Shown in pieces: positions 1 to 8,321 of a stretch of 64,000 nt of DNA (positions are counted from its first letter, which is position 1; every line of letters starts with the position of its first letter). Location of the stretch: contig JAJVIN010000001.1 of NCBI GenBank assembly GCA_022071945.1, forward strand, positions 372,001 to 436,000, in the 5' to 3' direction. The translations under genes were made by a program, and so were the position numbers. The notes beneath the pieces are model-generated. The model saw only the letters and a list, made by a program, of their open reading frames with translations, ran no database searches and was not told the origin of the DNA. Origin of the DNA: Thermoanaerobaculia bacterium (GTDB lineage Bacteria > Acidobacteriota > Thermoanaerobaculia > UBA5066).

Positions 1-589
1 GCGAGAGCGCCTCGAGGATCGCCTCGTGCTCGGCGATGTCGTCCGTGTCCCGGTCCGGCAGCGGTGTCGCGGCCGTCTTCCTGAAGCTGTCGAGGAGCAT
101 GGCGGGGAAGGCTGTCCAGAGCTGTTCCAGCAACCGGATCAGATACGGCCGCCGGCTCGCCTTGAAGATGACCGTGTGGAACTGGCGGTTGAGGTCCCGG
201 TACTCGGCGAGATGCTTGGGGGCCAGCCGCCTCTTCATCTTCGCGGCGAGCTGCCGGAGCGTCCCGAGCTCGTCGGCCGTGATCTCCGTCGCGGCGGCCC
301 GGATCGCCAGGGCCTCGATGGCGGCGCGGGCCGCGTAAACATCCCGCACGTCGGCAAGGGTGAGAGAACTGATCCTCACGCCGCGGTACGGCTCGTGGAC
401 CACGAGCCCCTCGGCGGCCAGCTCCCGGAACGCCTCGCGCACCGGCATCTGGCTGACGCCCATCTCACGCGCGATCTGTTCCTGCCTCAGCCACGTCCCG
501 GGCGTGAGCCGCCCTTCCAGGATCCCCCTGCGAAGGCGGTCCGCGACGAGGCGGCGAAGCTGCCGGGCTGCGGGAAGCGTGTCGCTCAT
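1..589 (-). CDS. GntR-family transcriptional regulator, FCD subfamily (3' end cut by window edge)
   Basis: This is a DNA-binding repressor of the FadR/FCD type, in which an N-terminal winged helix binds DNA and a C-terminal helical domain senses a small carboxylate. The translation from the ATG at 589 shows the classic GntR helix-turn-helix (QEQIAREMGVSQMPVREAF, about residues 36-54), followed by an FCD-like helical domain rich in Arg and Ala. The reading frame is still open at the left edge, so the last C-terminal residues are missing. There is no Shine-Dalgarno before the ATG, but a good -10 box lies only seven bases upstream (see the regulatory entry), which suggests a leaderless mRNA. Target genes are not identifiable; autoregulation is likely. 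Confidence 0.88.
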   Translation of the reverse strand, partial: MSDTLPAARQLRRLVADRLRRGILEGRLTPGTWLRQEQIAREMGVSQMPVREAFRELAAEGLVVHEPYRGVRISSLTLADVRDVYAARAAIEALAIRAAATEITADELGTLRQLAAKMKRRLAPKHLAEYRDLNRQFHTVIFKASRRPYLIRLLEQLWTAFPAMLLDSFRKTAATPLPDRDTDDIAEHEAILEALS

Positions 590-596
590 GCCGGCG

Positions 597-642
597 ATCA
601 TATTGGATCTAATATCCGATCTCAAGGGAAATTAGATCCAAT
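597..642 (-). promoter_or_regulatory. Promoter with two GntR-type operator sites upstream of the GntR gene
   Basis: On the minus strand TTGAGA (625-620) and TATGAT (602-597) are separated by exactly 17 bases, a near-consensus sigma-70 promoter. ATTGGATCTAAT (602-613) and ATTAGATCCAAT (631-642) are perfect reverse complements of each other. Each is itself a 10/12 palindrome around GATC, like known FCD-family operators. One site overlaps the spacer and touches the -10 box, and the other sits just upstream of the -35 box, 29 bp centre to centre. The predicted start of transcription falls at or next to the ATG. Autorepression is inferred from this geometry. Confidence 0.7.
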
Positions 643-719
643 TTCTCTCGAACTTCGCCTGCCCCTGCACCGCACGCGCCGAAGACACGTCGTCCCGAGT
701 CGTCCGAGTGGAGCCCCCC

Positions 720-1931
720 TCAGCCGGGGTCGCTGACGCGGTAGATCATCGCGAGGCCCTTGACGCCGCCTTGACGGAGCTTCCGGAACAGGGCGAGAGC
801 CTCCGAAAAAGTCTCGAAGCGGCCCGTCAGGACACAGTGCCGGACCCCCAGCGCGCCCGGCTCGCTCGAGGCGACGAAGACCGGCTCGGGCGAGCGGCTC
901 TTCCACTCGATCGTCGCGACCGAGGCGAGACCGCGATCCTGGTACGAATCGAGAAGCACCGAGTAGACCGGCTGCTTGCCGGCCCAGTCCCGGGTTTTGA
1001 ATCCCGCTGCCGCCGACGGCTCGGGCATCTCCTTTTTCGACCCGGGCTGGAGCGCTTCCCAGATCGCGCTCGAGGCGGTCGGAGCCGGGCGCTGCTCGAA
1101 CAACTCGGAGGGCGGGACGAGCGTGACCTGCGCCATCGGGGAAGGCGGGGCCGCGAGATAAAAGTCGCCGATCACGTCCGAAAAGATCCACGGCCGCTGC
1201 CGGCCCCCCGATGCCGAAAAGACGCGAGCCTTGACCTCGTCGAAGACCTGGGTCGCCTTCACGCCCCGCTTGCGAAGAGCCTCGACGAGGTACTTCGTGA
1301 AGAGGCCGTTCGATTCCCCAGGGTTGTCCGAAGCCGTCTTCCCCGGCCCCGTCGCCAGGACGATCAGCGTCCCCTGGCCGCCCTCCATGGCGGCCAGCCC
1401 CGTCATCCCGGAACGGGTGGTCTTGAAGGGATTGTCCCGGCAGGCATCGATCACGAGGATGCTGAGGGCCGGCTTCGCCGCCTCCATCCGCTCCCGGATC
1501 ATCTCGATCGAGAGCCCTCGCTCCTTCGCCGAGATCTCGTCGTCCGCCTGAAAGTCGACCGGGACCACGTAGTTGACGTTCTCGATCTGGATCCCGTGCC
1601 CCGAGTAATAGAAAAACGCCGTGTCGCCAGGAGAGATCTGAGAGGTGAACCGGCGAATGGCGCGCTCGGAATCGGCCCGCGCGAGATTCTCGAACTGCGA
1701 CACCGAGAAGCCGATCTCGCGCAGGACCGCCGCGACAGAACGAGAGTCGTTGACGGCGTTTCTGAGCGGAATCCCCGGATAGAGGTTGTTGCCGATCGCC
1801 AGGGCGATGCGCCTCGAGGAAGAGCCCGCGGACTGGGGCAGCGGGGGAAGCCGCCGCTCCCCCGTCTGGGCCAGCAGGGAAAGCGCAAGAAGACCGGCGA
1901 GGACACCACAGAGCTTCGGAAGGGACCGCAC
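720..1931 (-). CDS. Secreted caspase-family (C14) protease with SPOR-like C-terminus
   Basis: This is a prokaryotic caspase-like cysteine peptidase, predicted to be exported. From the GTG at 1931 the protein has 403 residues and a hydrophobic N-terminal segment (about residues 8-22) that looks like a signal peptide. The p20-like core has the catalytic His in FFYYSGHG (His112) and the catalytic Cys in VIDACRDNPF (Cys164). The last 80 residues (from about 323) resemble a SPOR peptidoglycan-binding domain, which I hold only moderately. The frame stays open to an ATG at 2081, but that extension is Arg/Gly/Pro-rich and would bury the signal peptide. A TATAAA sits six bases before the GTG. It is divergent from the caspase operon that begins at 2189. 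Confidence 0.83.
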   Translation of the reverse strand: MRSLPKLCGVLAGLLALSLLAQTGERRLPPLPQSAGSSSRRIALAIGNNLYPGIPLRNAVNDSRSVAAVLREIGFSVSQFENLARADSERAIRRFTSQISPGDTAFFYYSGHGIQIENVNYVVPVDFQADDEISAKERGLSIEMIRERMEAAKPALSILVIDACRDNPFKTTRSGMTGLAAMEGGQGTLIVLATGPGKTASDNPGESNGLFTKYLVEALRKRGVKATQVFDEVKARVFSASGGRQRPWIFSDVIGDFYLAAPPSPMAQVTLVPPSELFEQRPAPTASSAIWEALQPGSKKEMPEPSAAAGFKTRDWAGKQPVYSVLLDSYQDRGLASVATIEWKSRSPEPVFVASSEPGALGVRHCVLTGRFETFSEALALFRKLRQGGVKGLAMIYRVSDPG

Positions 1932-2188
1932 CCGCCGTTTATACCTAATCCCGTTGGCTCTTCGGGAGGGACGCTCCGTCTCCCCAACGAGCCGGCGGCC
2001 GGGTGCCCGGCTCCGTCCCCCCGGTCCCAGGAGCCCAACACCAGCGCACGCGAATCGAAAGATCGAAAAACGGGGCGTCATCCTTCATCATAGCCGCCAC
2101 CCACGTGTGCTCGAGCGGGTCTCGTGACAGTCGATGTCTCCCGCTGCCTCGATCCCGCATCCCCGAACGCCGTCAAGGAGACCGATCC

Positions 2189-2854
2189 ATGAAACGACCC
2201 TACTTCCACCTGTTCGCCCTCGTGGCGTCGCTCTCGATCAGCTCCTCCGCGCTCTCGCAGATCCCTGGCAGAAAGCCGCTCAGCGCACGCGACCTTTACT
2301 ACGCTCCGGGCCAGGGACAGCAAGGGAGCAAGATCTCGATCAAGCTGAACCGGGGAGGAACGATCACGATGGTCCCTCCCGGCTACCGGTTCCGGTCCGG
2401 CGATCAGATCCGCCTCGTCTTCTCGACGAACTTCACGGGCTACGTCGGAATCTCCAACCAGGGCTCGACGGGAGCCGTCACCCTGCTGTATCCGCCGGCC
2501 GGCGACTTGGGACAGGTCACCCCCTCCAGCAATTTCGAGGTGCCCGGGCAGGGCTGGCTCCAGTTCGACAACAAGCCGGGCCGCGAGCGGCTCGTCGTCG
2601 TCTTGTCTCCGAAGCCCATTCCCGTAATCGCCGCGGCTTCTTCCCCGGCCACGCCCCAGCCAGCTGGCGCCACGACTCCGCAGCAGCAGGCGGAGATCCT
2701 TGCGCAGCTCAACAGCAAGGCCCTCGAGGAGACCCGCCGGATGCAGGGCGGGCGTGACCTCTCCTTCATTCCGGATGGGGACTCGATCTACGCCAACTCG
2801 GGCGCCGCCGTCCAGAAGCCCTGGGGCTTCGAGCTCTTCCTCACACACGAATGA
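2189..2854 (+). CDS. Exported DUF4384-type protein, first gene of caspase operon
   Basis: This 221-residue protein of unknown function has a signal peptide (MKRPYFHLFALVASLSISSSALSQ) and, at about residues 50-115, the pattern YRFRSGDQIRLVFSTNFTGY followed by a Gly-Tyr-Val strand and LLYPP. That pattern matches DUF4384, a domain often linked to bacterial caspases. A Gln/Ala/Pro-rich linker and a short C-terminal block follow. The ATG at 2189 has AAGGAG eight bases upstream. Its stop overlaps the next start as ATGA, implying translational coupling to the caspase downstream. A longer in-frame start at 2003 gives no signal peptide and was not used. Confidence 0.82.
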   Translation: MKRPYFHLFALVASLSISSSALSQIPGRKPLSARDLYYAPGQGQQGSKISIKLNRGGTITMVPPGYRFRSGDQIRLVFSTNFTGYVGISNQGSTGAVTLLYPPAGDLGQVTPSSNFEVPGQGWLQFDNKPGRERLVVVLSPKPIPVIAAASSPATPQPAGATTPQQQAEILAQLNSKALEETRRMQGGRDLSFIPDGDSIYANSGAAVQKPWGFELFLTHE

Positions 2855-4308
2855 GACCGCTGGCATCACCCCTGGGACGATTCCCCGCGGTGTTCGCGGC
2901 CCTGGCCGTCCTCGTCGGCAGCCCCCTTCTCCCGCTGCCCGCCGCGGGGGCGCCGCCCAGCGCGCTCCCACCGAAATCCACGGGAGGAACGAGACGGGCC
3001 GTCATCACCGGCATCAACGACTACGGCTACATCAAAAAGCTCAAGGGCTGCGTGGCCGACGCCCATCACATGCGAGACGCCCTCGTCTCCAAGTTTGGAT
3101 TCGACCCGGCCAACGTCCGCCTCCTCCTCGACAAGGACGCGTCGAGAACGGACATCCTTCAGGCGTTGCGGAGCTCGGTCGCGGCCAGCGGCCCCGGCGA
3201 CCTCTTCGTCTTCTACTACTCGGGCCATGGAAGTGTCTTCCCCGACGACCTGTCTCCGATCCAGGATGAGACTCGAGTCATCCAGGCCGGACCGTACATC
3301 CCGAGAACGGGGCGCTACGACTCGGCCCTCTGCTCGTGGGACACGGGCGGGCCCTCTACGAATCCGAAACCGTGGGAGAACCTGATCCTCGACGACGAGC
3401 TCAACGAGATCTTCGCGGGGGCCTCGGAGAGGGGCGTCGCCGTCACGCTGATCTCCGACTCTTGCCACTCCGGCTCTCTGGCGCGCGAGCTCCCCAGGGA
3501 CACCGCCATCAAGTTCGTCTCTCCCCGAGAAGCTCTGAGGGGAAGCCTGGCCCCAGCGCCGCGCTCGGCCGGGCCCACCACCCCGAGAGCGCCCGGCAAG
3601 GGCTTCATCGCGCTCGGCGGCTGCAAGGACGAACAGACATCCAAGGACAGCCCCAACGGCGGGCTCTTCACCACGGCGCTCCTGGCAGTCGTGGAGGACC
3701 TCTCGCACAAGAACAAGGGAGCCCTGACCTACGAAACGGTTTTCGCCCAGACCAAGGGCATCGTGATGGAGCTCTCCCGGAAAATCTTCGGCGAGCTGCA
3801 GGAACCTTCGCTAGATGACCGGTTCTTCGGAGCTTCCCTCTCAACTCCCCTGTTCACCGCCCCCGGCTCGCCCTCCCCGCCCGTCCCCGCCACGGCGCCT
3901 CCCGCGCCGGTCCCCACCTCGATTCCCGCCTCACCGCCCGCGACCGTGCCCCCCGCAACGCCGCCAACCCCGGCATCGGTTCCGGCCGCGACCGCCGCGG
4001 CTCCCGTGATCCGCCGAGTCGTCATCCGGATTCGCGACCATGCCGGAAACCCCGTTGCGGGCGCCGCCATCGCCCTTCTCCCCGCCTCGTTCCCCGCCGG
4101 CAAGGAGATCCGGCCCTCGGATGCGCTGGCCCTCGGGCGGACAGGCGAGAAGGGCCTCTACGACAGCGGGGCCGTTTCTCTTTCGCCCGGCCTCTATCGG
4201 GCCAGGATCGTCGCTCCCGGGTTGCGGACGTTCGACGGCCCCGTAACGCTCGAGGGCGGAATCGAAGCGGCGACCGCCGTTCTTTCCTTTGACTTGGACA
4301 AGGATTAG
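2851..4308 (+). CDS. Exported caspase-family protease with Pro-rich linker and Ig-like C-terminal domain
   Basis: This is a metacaspase-like C14 peptidase of 485 residues. A signal peptide covers about residues 1-33. The catalytic domain (about 47-335) contains VFYYSGHGS (His126) and ISDSCHSGS (Cys205), with an intact dyad and the acidic residue before Cys that is usual for Arg/Lys-specific caspases. A Pro/Ala/Thr-rich linker (about 338-385) leads to a C-terminal beta-sandwich of the carboxypeptidase-regulatory-like type (about 388-485, RDHAGNPVAGAAIALLP). Linkers of this kind usually separate an enzyme from a surface-binding domain. The gene is coupled to its upstream partner by a 4-bp overlap and lies 8 bp from the next gene. 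Confidence 0.88.
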   Translation: MRPLASPLGRFPAVFAALAVLVGSPLLPLPAAGAPPSALPPKSTGGTRRAVITGINDYGYIKKLKGCVADAHHMRDALVSKFGFDPANVRLLLDKDASRTDILQALRSSVAASGPGDLFVFYYSGHGSVFPDDLSPIQDETRVIQAGPYIPRTGRYDSALCSWDTGGPSTNPKPWENLILDDELNEIFAGASERGVAVTLISDSCHSGSLARELPRDTAIKFVSPREALRGSLAPAPRSAGPTTPRAPGKGFIALGGCKDEQTSKDSPNGGLFTTALLAVVEDLSHKNKGALTYETVFAQTKGIVMELSRKIFGELQEPSLDDRFFGASLSTPLFTAPGSPSPPVPATAPPAPVPTSIPASPPATVPPATPPTPASVPAATAAAPVIRRVVIRIRDHAGNPVAGAAIALLPASFPAGKEIRPSDALALGRTGEKGLYDSGAVSLSPGLYRARIVAPGLRTFDGPVTLEGGIEAATAVLSFDLDKD

Positions 4309-4316
4309 GAGAACCG

Positions 4317-5816
4317 GTGGCGAGGGCTTTCTGCTGGATCCTGACTGCAGCCCTGTTCCCGGCGCTGTCTGCCGCGGGAGCTGACAGAGCTCTGGTCATC
4401 GGGATCGAGCGGTACGCAAGCACCGCGGTTCCACCCACGGCCGGGAGCGAGCGAGATGCTCGGGAGCTCTCGCGGTTTCTGACGGCGCGCATGGGCTTTC
4501 CGCCCGGCTCGGTCCGGATGCTCCTCAACGAAGAGGCCACGGCCTCGCGCATCGAGAAGGAGTTTCAGAGCTGGCTCATCGCGGGCTCCGGCCCGGGTGA
4601 CCGGGTCTTCTTCTCGTATTCGGGACACGGCTCCCGAGTTCCTCGCACGGACGGCGCCGGCGATTTCCACAACACGCTCGCTCCCTACGACGTGGACCCG
4701 GAGTCCGGGGCTCATCAGGTTCTGGACACCACGATCCGAAGGCTCGTGAACCAGCTCGCGGGGCGGCGGGCCGTTCTCCTCTTCGACTCCTGTCACTCAG
4801 GCAGCATCGCCCGCTCCCTATCCTCCGCCCAGGCGGGAAAGCGAGCGTTCAGCGGCCGGTACCTCCCGACTCCAGCGGAAATCTCGGCTTTCCGTGGATC
4901 CAATTCCGGGTCCCTCGGCCGCGAGAGTTTCGTCGTGACGGCAACCGGCAGTTCCCGCTCCGTTCCAGCCAAATCCGCGGACAGGGGGATGTTCTTGACG
5001 ACGACCATGGAAGGCGCTGGAAGCGGCGTCATCTCCATCGCCGCTGCCGCGGACCACCAGGTCGCGTTTCCGTTCCAGGCTCCGGACGGCAAGGTGATGG
5101 GCGCCCTGACGTGGGCGTTTCTCGAGTCCGTCGGCGGCGGAGCCTCTCCGTTCGGCAAGGTGAGGACCGAAATCCCGGCCGCGATCGCGCGGCTCCAGGC
5201 GGCCGGTCTCCTGCAGGGCGAGCAGGTGCCACAGTTCGACGTCCGGACGACCGACACGCTCTCCCTCGAGAGTCAGCCTCTCTTCGGAACCTGGCAGACG
5301 GCGGCGGCAACGGCGATGCAAAATCCGGCCTGCCCCGGCCGGCTCTCCCTGCGGATGGCACCCAAGCGTCCCGGCGAACCCTATCGCGAGGGGGAGACCT
5401 TCGCCTTCGACGTGGAATCCTCGATGCAGGGTTACCTCTACCTCCTGGTCTTCAGCGAGGGGCGCAAGGCGAGCTGTTTGATTCCAAACGTTCTCGACCG
5501 GGATCCGAGGATCTCCGCCGGCAAGAGCAGGTTTCCCAGGAAGGGCGAGGAGTTCGTCGTCACGTGTCACCCCGCCCCGTGCGGAACGGACGTCGCCGTC
5601 GCCATCGTCAGCGAACAGCCGCTCGGACTCGGCGAGAAGGAAAACTACGCGTGGGACGAGATCTTCGGACGCCTCCGGTTGAAGGAGCTGGAGGCGTATC
5701 TCGGCGTGCCTGCCGTGGCTGGCGCGCCTGCCCGCAGGAAAGCCACCGCCGGGCCAACTGCTCCCGCGGGCACATGGCAGGCCGCCACCGCCATCTTCGA
5801 GAGCCGCAAACGATGA
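4317..5816 (+). CDS. Exported caspase-DUF4384 fusion protease
   Basis: This is the second plus-strand caspase, 499 residues from a GTG at 4317 preceded by TAGGAG. A short signal peptide (about 1-20) precedes the C14 domain with VFFSYSGHGS (His104) and LLFDSCHSGS (Cys159). The C-terminal part (about 345-440) repeats the DUF4384 pattern (EPYREGETFAFDV, then GYLYLLVFSEG and LIPN) seen as a stand-alone protein in the first gene of the operon. Several cysteines late in the protein could form disulfides after export. Its stop overlaps the next ATG (ATGA), so the two are probably translated together. The active-site signature is very close to that of the preceding caspase, which suggests tandem duplication followed by divergence of the tails. 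Confidence 0.88.
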   Translation: MARAFCWILTAALFPALSAAGADRALVIGIERYASTAVPPTAGSERDARELSRFLTARMGFPPGSVRMLLNEEATASRIEKEFQSWLIAGSGPGDRVFFSYSGHGSRVPRTDGAGDFHNTLAPYDVDPESGAHQVLDTTIRRLVNQLAGRRAVLLFDSCHSGSIARSLSSAQAGKRAFSGRYLPTPAEISAFRGSNSGSLGRESFVVTATGSSRSVPAKSADRGMFLTTTMEGAGSGVISIAAAADHQVAFPFQAPDGKVMGALTWAFLESVGGGASPFGKVRTEIPAAIARLQAAGLLQGEQVPQFDVRTTDTLSLESQPLFGTWQTAAATAMQNPACPGRLSLRMAPKRPGEPYREGETFAFDVESSMQGYLYLLVFSEGRKASCLIPNVLDRDPRISAGKSRFPRKGEEFVVTCHPAPCGTDVAVAIVSEQPLGLGEKENYAWDEIFGRLRLKELEAYLGVPAVAGAPARRKATAGPTAPAGTWQAATAIFESRKR

Positions 5817-6691
5817 AGGCATGCCTGCTTCTGGCGTTCCTGGCCTTTCCCGCCGCCGCCCTCACGTGCGACGAGCGCGCCCTCGAGCTCGAACGGAGAG
5901 CTCACCTCCTCGAGAGCCGGGAATTCGTCCGCGTTGCGTCGCAGCTCGTCTCCGACTGCCCGGCGAACGCACGGGCGCGGAATCTTCTCGCGACCGCCCT
6001 GGAGAGTTCCGGCGATCTCTCCGGCGCGGCAAGCCAGTACCAGGAGGCAGAGCGGCTCGATCCGAAGTGGGCCTACCCGCACCTCGGTCTGGGAGACATC
6101 GCCGCCGCGCGCAAGGACTTCGAGACGGCGAAGGAGCAGTACCTGCAGGCGTCCAGGCTCGCCGCGAACCCCGGCGAGCGTTCCGACGCCGCGCGTTCGC
6201 TCGAGAGTCTCCCGGGAAGCTCGCGATCCTATTCGTTCAAGTCCGCGGGAAGTATCGAGAAGCTCCTCGACATCGGCCACGATCACCGGGGACGGCGCGG
6301 AGCTTCCGTGAGGATCCCCAGCCCGTCTCTCGATTCCTTTGTCTCGGAGTCTGGAATCGCGGTGAACTTCACGATCGAATTCGATTTCGACTCCGCCGCT
6401 GTCCGTCCCGCTGCCATCCCGCAGCTGATCGAGCTCGCCGCGGCCCTGAAGAAGGCCGCGGCCAAAGAACGCTACGTCATCGAAGGGCATTCGAGCTCGG
6501 AGGGCGACCTGGCTCACAACACGCGTCTCTCGCTCGAAAGGGCCAAGAGCGTCCTGGCGACCCTCGTCGCGGGTGGAGTCAGCCCGGCGATCCTCTCGCC
6601 GCGAGGCGCCGGTCCGTCGCGCCTGGTCCTGGAGAACGGAGTCGAAAACAAGGAGAAGAGCCGGAGAGTCACGCTCTTCCGGCCCTTCTGA
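5813..6691 (+). CDS. TPR-OmpA periplasmic protein, last gene of caspase operon
   Basis: This 292-residue exported protein has a signal peptide (about 1-17), TPR-like helices (about 25-125, including SSGDLSGAASQYQEAERLDP) and a C-terminal OmpA/MotB-like peptidoglycan-binding domain (about 185-292). The OmpA domain has the expected IEFDFDSAAVRP start, the IEGHSSSEG loop, the LSLERAKSV helix and a final RRVTL strand. The GH-S-S motif replaces the more common GHTD. TPR plus OmpA suggests a scaffold that binds the cell wall and recruits partners, so it may position the exported caspases encoded just upstream. It overlaps the preceding stop by four bases. Confidence 0.85.
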   Translation: MKACLLLAFLAFPAAALTCDERALELERRAHLLESREFVRVASQLVSDCPANARARNLLATALESSGDLSGAASQYQEAERLDPKWAYPHLGLGDIAAARKDFETAKEQYLQASRLAANPGERSDAARSLESLPGSSRSYSFKSAGSIEKLLDIGHDHRGRRGASVRIPSPSLDSFVSESGIAVNFTIEFDFDSAAVRPAAIPQLIELAAALKKAAAKERYVIEGHSSSEGDLAHNTRLSLERAKSVLATLVAGGVSPAILSPRGAGPSRLVLENGVENKEKSRRVTLFRPF

Positions 6692-6706
6692 TCCTGGCGC
6701 TTTTTG

Positions 6707-6724
6707 GAAGGGTCTCGACCCTTC
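6707..6724. terminator. Hairpin between convergent genes (weak terminator candidate)
   Basis: GAAGGGT and ACCCTTC form a perfect 7-bp stem with a CTCG tetraloop, between the end of the TPR-OmpA gene and the end of pstB1. Neither strand has a T-tract after the stem, so an intrinsic terminator is not proven. Confidence 0.35.
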
Positions 6725-6779
6725 AGCGAGTCATGGTGACGGCGGCCCGGCCTCTGTGAGGTTGCGGCCGAGCCCGCCC

Positions 6780-7556
6780 TCAGCCGTAGCGTCCCTCGAT
6801 GTACTCGAGCGTCTTGGGGTTCCTGGGATTGAGGAAGAGGTCCTCGGTCTTGGCGTGCTCGACCACTCTGCCCATCAGCATGAAGATGCTCTCGTCGGAG
6901 GCGCGGCGAGCCTGCGACATGTTGTGGGTGACGATGACGATCGTGTAGCGGCCCTTCAGCTCGAACATCTGCTCCTCGATCGCTCGCGTCCCCTCGACGT
7001 CGAGAGCCGAACAGGGTTCGTCCATCAGGATGACCTCGGGCTTGAGAGGCAGAAGCCGCGCGATGCAGAGCTTTTGTTGCTGCTCGAGCTGGAGCGAGGT
7101 GGCCCTCGCGTCGAGCCGGTCCTTCAGGTCCTTCCAGAGTCCCACCTCGGTGAGGGCCTTTTCCACGGCGGTATCCAGCTCGGAACGCTTCAGCTCCCGC
7201 CTTTTCGAGTGGATCCTCAGTCCGAAGACGACGTTCTCGTAGACGGAAACGGGCAGGGGATTCGGCCTCTGGAAGACCATTCCGACCGCCTTGCGGAGCT
7301 CGACCAGGGAGACATCGGAATCGTAGATGTTCTTGCCGAGAATCTCGATTCCCCCGGAGGTCCTCACGTAGTCGTACCGCTCGTTGACACGATTGAAGCA
7401 GCGCAGGAGGGTTGTCTTCCCGCATCCCGAGGGTCCGATGAGAGAAGTGATCTGGCCTTCCTTGACCTCGATCGAAACGTCGATCAGGGCCTGGAACGAG
7501 CCGTACCAGAGCGAGAGCCCCCGGGTGACGATGGCGTTCCGGCCGTTCTCTCTCAT
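6780..7556 (-). CDS. pstB: Phosphate ABC transporter ATPase PstB1, degenerate signature motif
   Basis: This is the 258-residue ATP-binding subunit of the Pst high-affinity phosphate importer, acting on the cytoplasmic face. Walker A (GPSGCGKT, 41-48), the Q-loop (MVFQRPNP, Gln96), Walker B (VILMDEP) and the H-loop (IVTHN, His211) are intact. The ABC signature, normally LSGGQQQR, reads LQLEQQQK (155-162), losing both glycines and the serine. Its start overlaps the stop of pstB2 by 4 bp. It ends the phosphate operon. The lesion is complementary to the defects in pstB2, which suggests an obligate heterodimer rather than a dead gene. Confidence 0.9.
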   Translation of the reverse strand: MRENGRNAIVTRGLSLWYGSFQALIDVSIEVKEGQITSLIGPSGCGKTTLLRCFNRVNERYDYVRTSGGIEILGKNIYDSDVSLVELRKAVGMVFQRPNPLPVSVYENVVFGLRIHSKRRELKRSELDTAVEKALTEVGLWKDLKDRLDARATSLQLEQQQKLCIARLLPLKPEVILMDEPCSALDVEGTRAIEEQMFELKGRYTIVIVTHNMSQARRASDESIFMLMGRVVEHAKTEDLFLNPRNPKTLEYIEGRYG

Positions 7557-8317
7557 CCGAAGATCCCGTTCACGTACCCGTAGGTCCGGCGATCGGCGGG
7601 GTTGTCAGAGAAGACGACGTCCGTCGATCCGACCTCGACGATGTCGCCATTCCAGAGGAACATCGTCCGGTCCGCGAGACGCCTGGCCTGCTGCACCAGG
7701 TTGGTGACCAGGATGATGGTGACCCTGGACTGGAGCTCCTTCAGGACATCCTCGATTCGCATGGTCGTCACCGGATCGATGGCGATCGAAAACTCGTCGA
7801 GGCAGAGGATCTCGGGATCGTGGGAGAGGGCACGGGCGATCGTGAGCCGCTGCTGTTGCCCGCCCGACAGAGCGGTCCCGAGGCTGCCGAGCCGGTCCTT
7901 GACCTCGTCCCAGAGCGCAGCCTGGCGCAAGCACCTCTCCACGATGGCCTCGAGCTCTCCCCGGGCCTTCATGCCGGCACAGCGGGGAGCGAAGGCCACG
8001 TTGTCGAAGATCGTGAGCGGGAGCCCGACCGGGAGCGGGGCGACCATCCCGACCTTCCGTCTCAGGGCGAAGACGTCCTTCACGCGGCGCACGTCGAGCC
8101 CGTCGATCTTCACCGTGCCGGTGACACTGGCCTCGGCAACCTGATCGATCGTCCGGTTCAGGCATCGGAGCAGAGACGTCTTCCCCGACTGCGCCGGGCC
8201 GATGATGGCGAAGATCTCGTTCTCTTTCACGTCGAACGAAATCCCGTGCAGGACTTCCTTCGTGCCGTAGGCAACCCTGAGGTCGCTCACTTCGATGGCG
8301 AGTCGGGACGCCGTCAC
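7553..8317 (-). CDS. pstB: Phosphate ABC transporter ATPase PstB2, degenerate Q- and H-loops
   Basis: This 254-residue second PstB-like ATPase retains Walker A (GPAQSGKT, 40-47), a perfect signature (LSGGQQQR, 150-157) and the Walker B aspartate and glutamate (ILCLDE). The Q-loop reads MVAPLP, with no glutamine, and the H-loop reads LVTNL, with Asn206 where histidine should be. DEPTSALD is altered to DEFSIAID. These are the positions that remain intact in pstB1. The gene lies 4 bp after pstA and overlaps pstB1 by 4 bp. Family assignment is firm; the asymmetric ATPase role is inferred. Confidence 0.9.
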   Translation of the reverse strand: MTASRLAIEVSDLRVAYGTKEVLHGISFDVKENEIFAIIGPAQSGKTSLLRCLNRTIDQVAEASVTGTVKIDGLDVRRVKDVFALRRKVGMVAPLPVGLPLTIFDNVAFAPRCAGMKARGELEAIVERCLRQAALWDEVKDRLGSLGTALSGGQQQRLTIARALSHDPEILCLDEFSIAIDPVTTMRIEDVLKELQSRVTIILVTNLVQQARRLADRTMFLWNGDIVEVGSTDVVFSDNPADRRTYGYVNGIFG

Positions 8318-8321
8318 ACTC

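Noticed and set aside
26-736. 236-residue plus-strand frame at the left edge
   Set aside because: It is a shadow of the minus-strand GntR gene and crosses its promoter; no signal or domain is visible.
1998-2011. GCCGGG-TG-CCCGGC palindrome in the caspase divergent region
   Set aside because: The two-base loop is too small for a stable hairpin and such GC palindromes are expected by chance in DNA this rich in GC.
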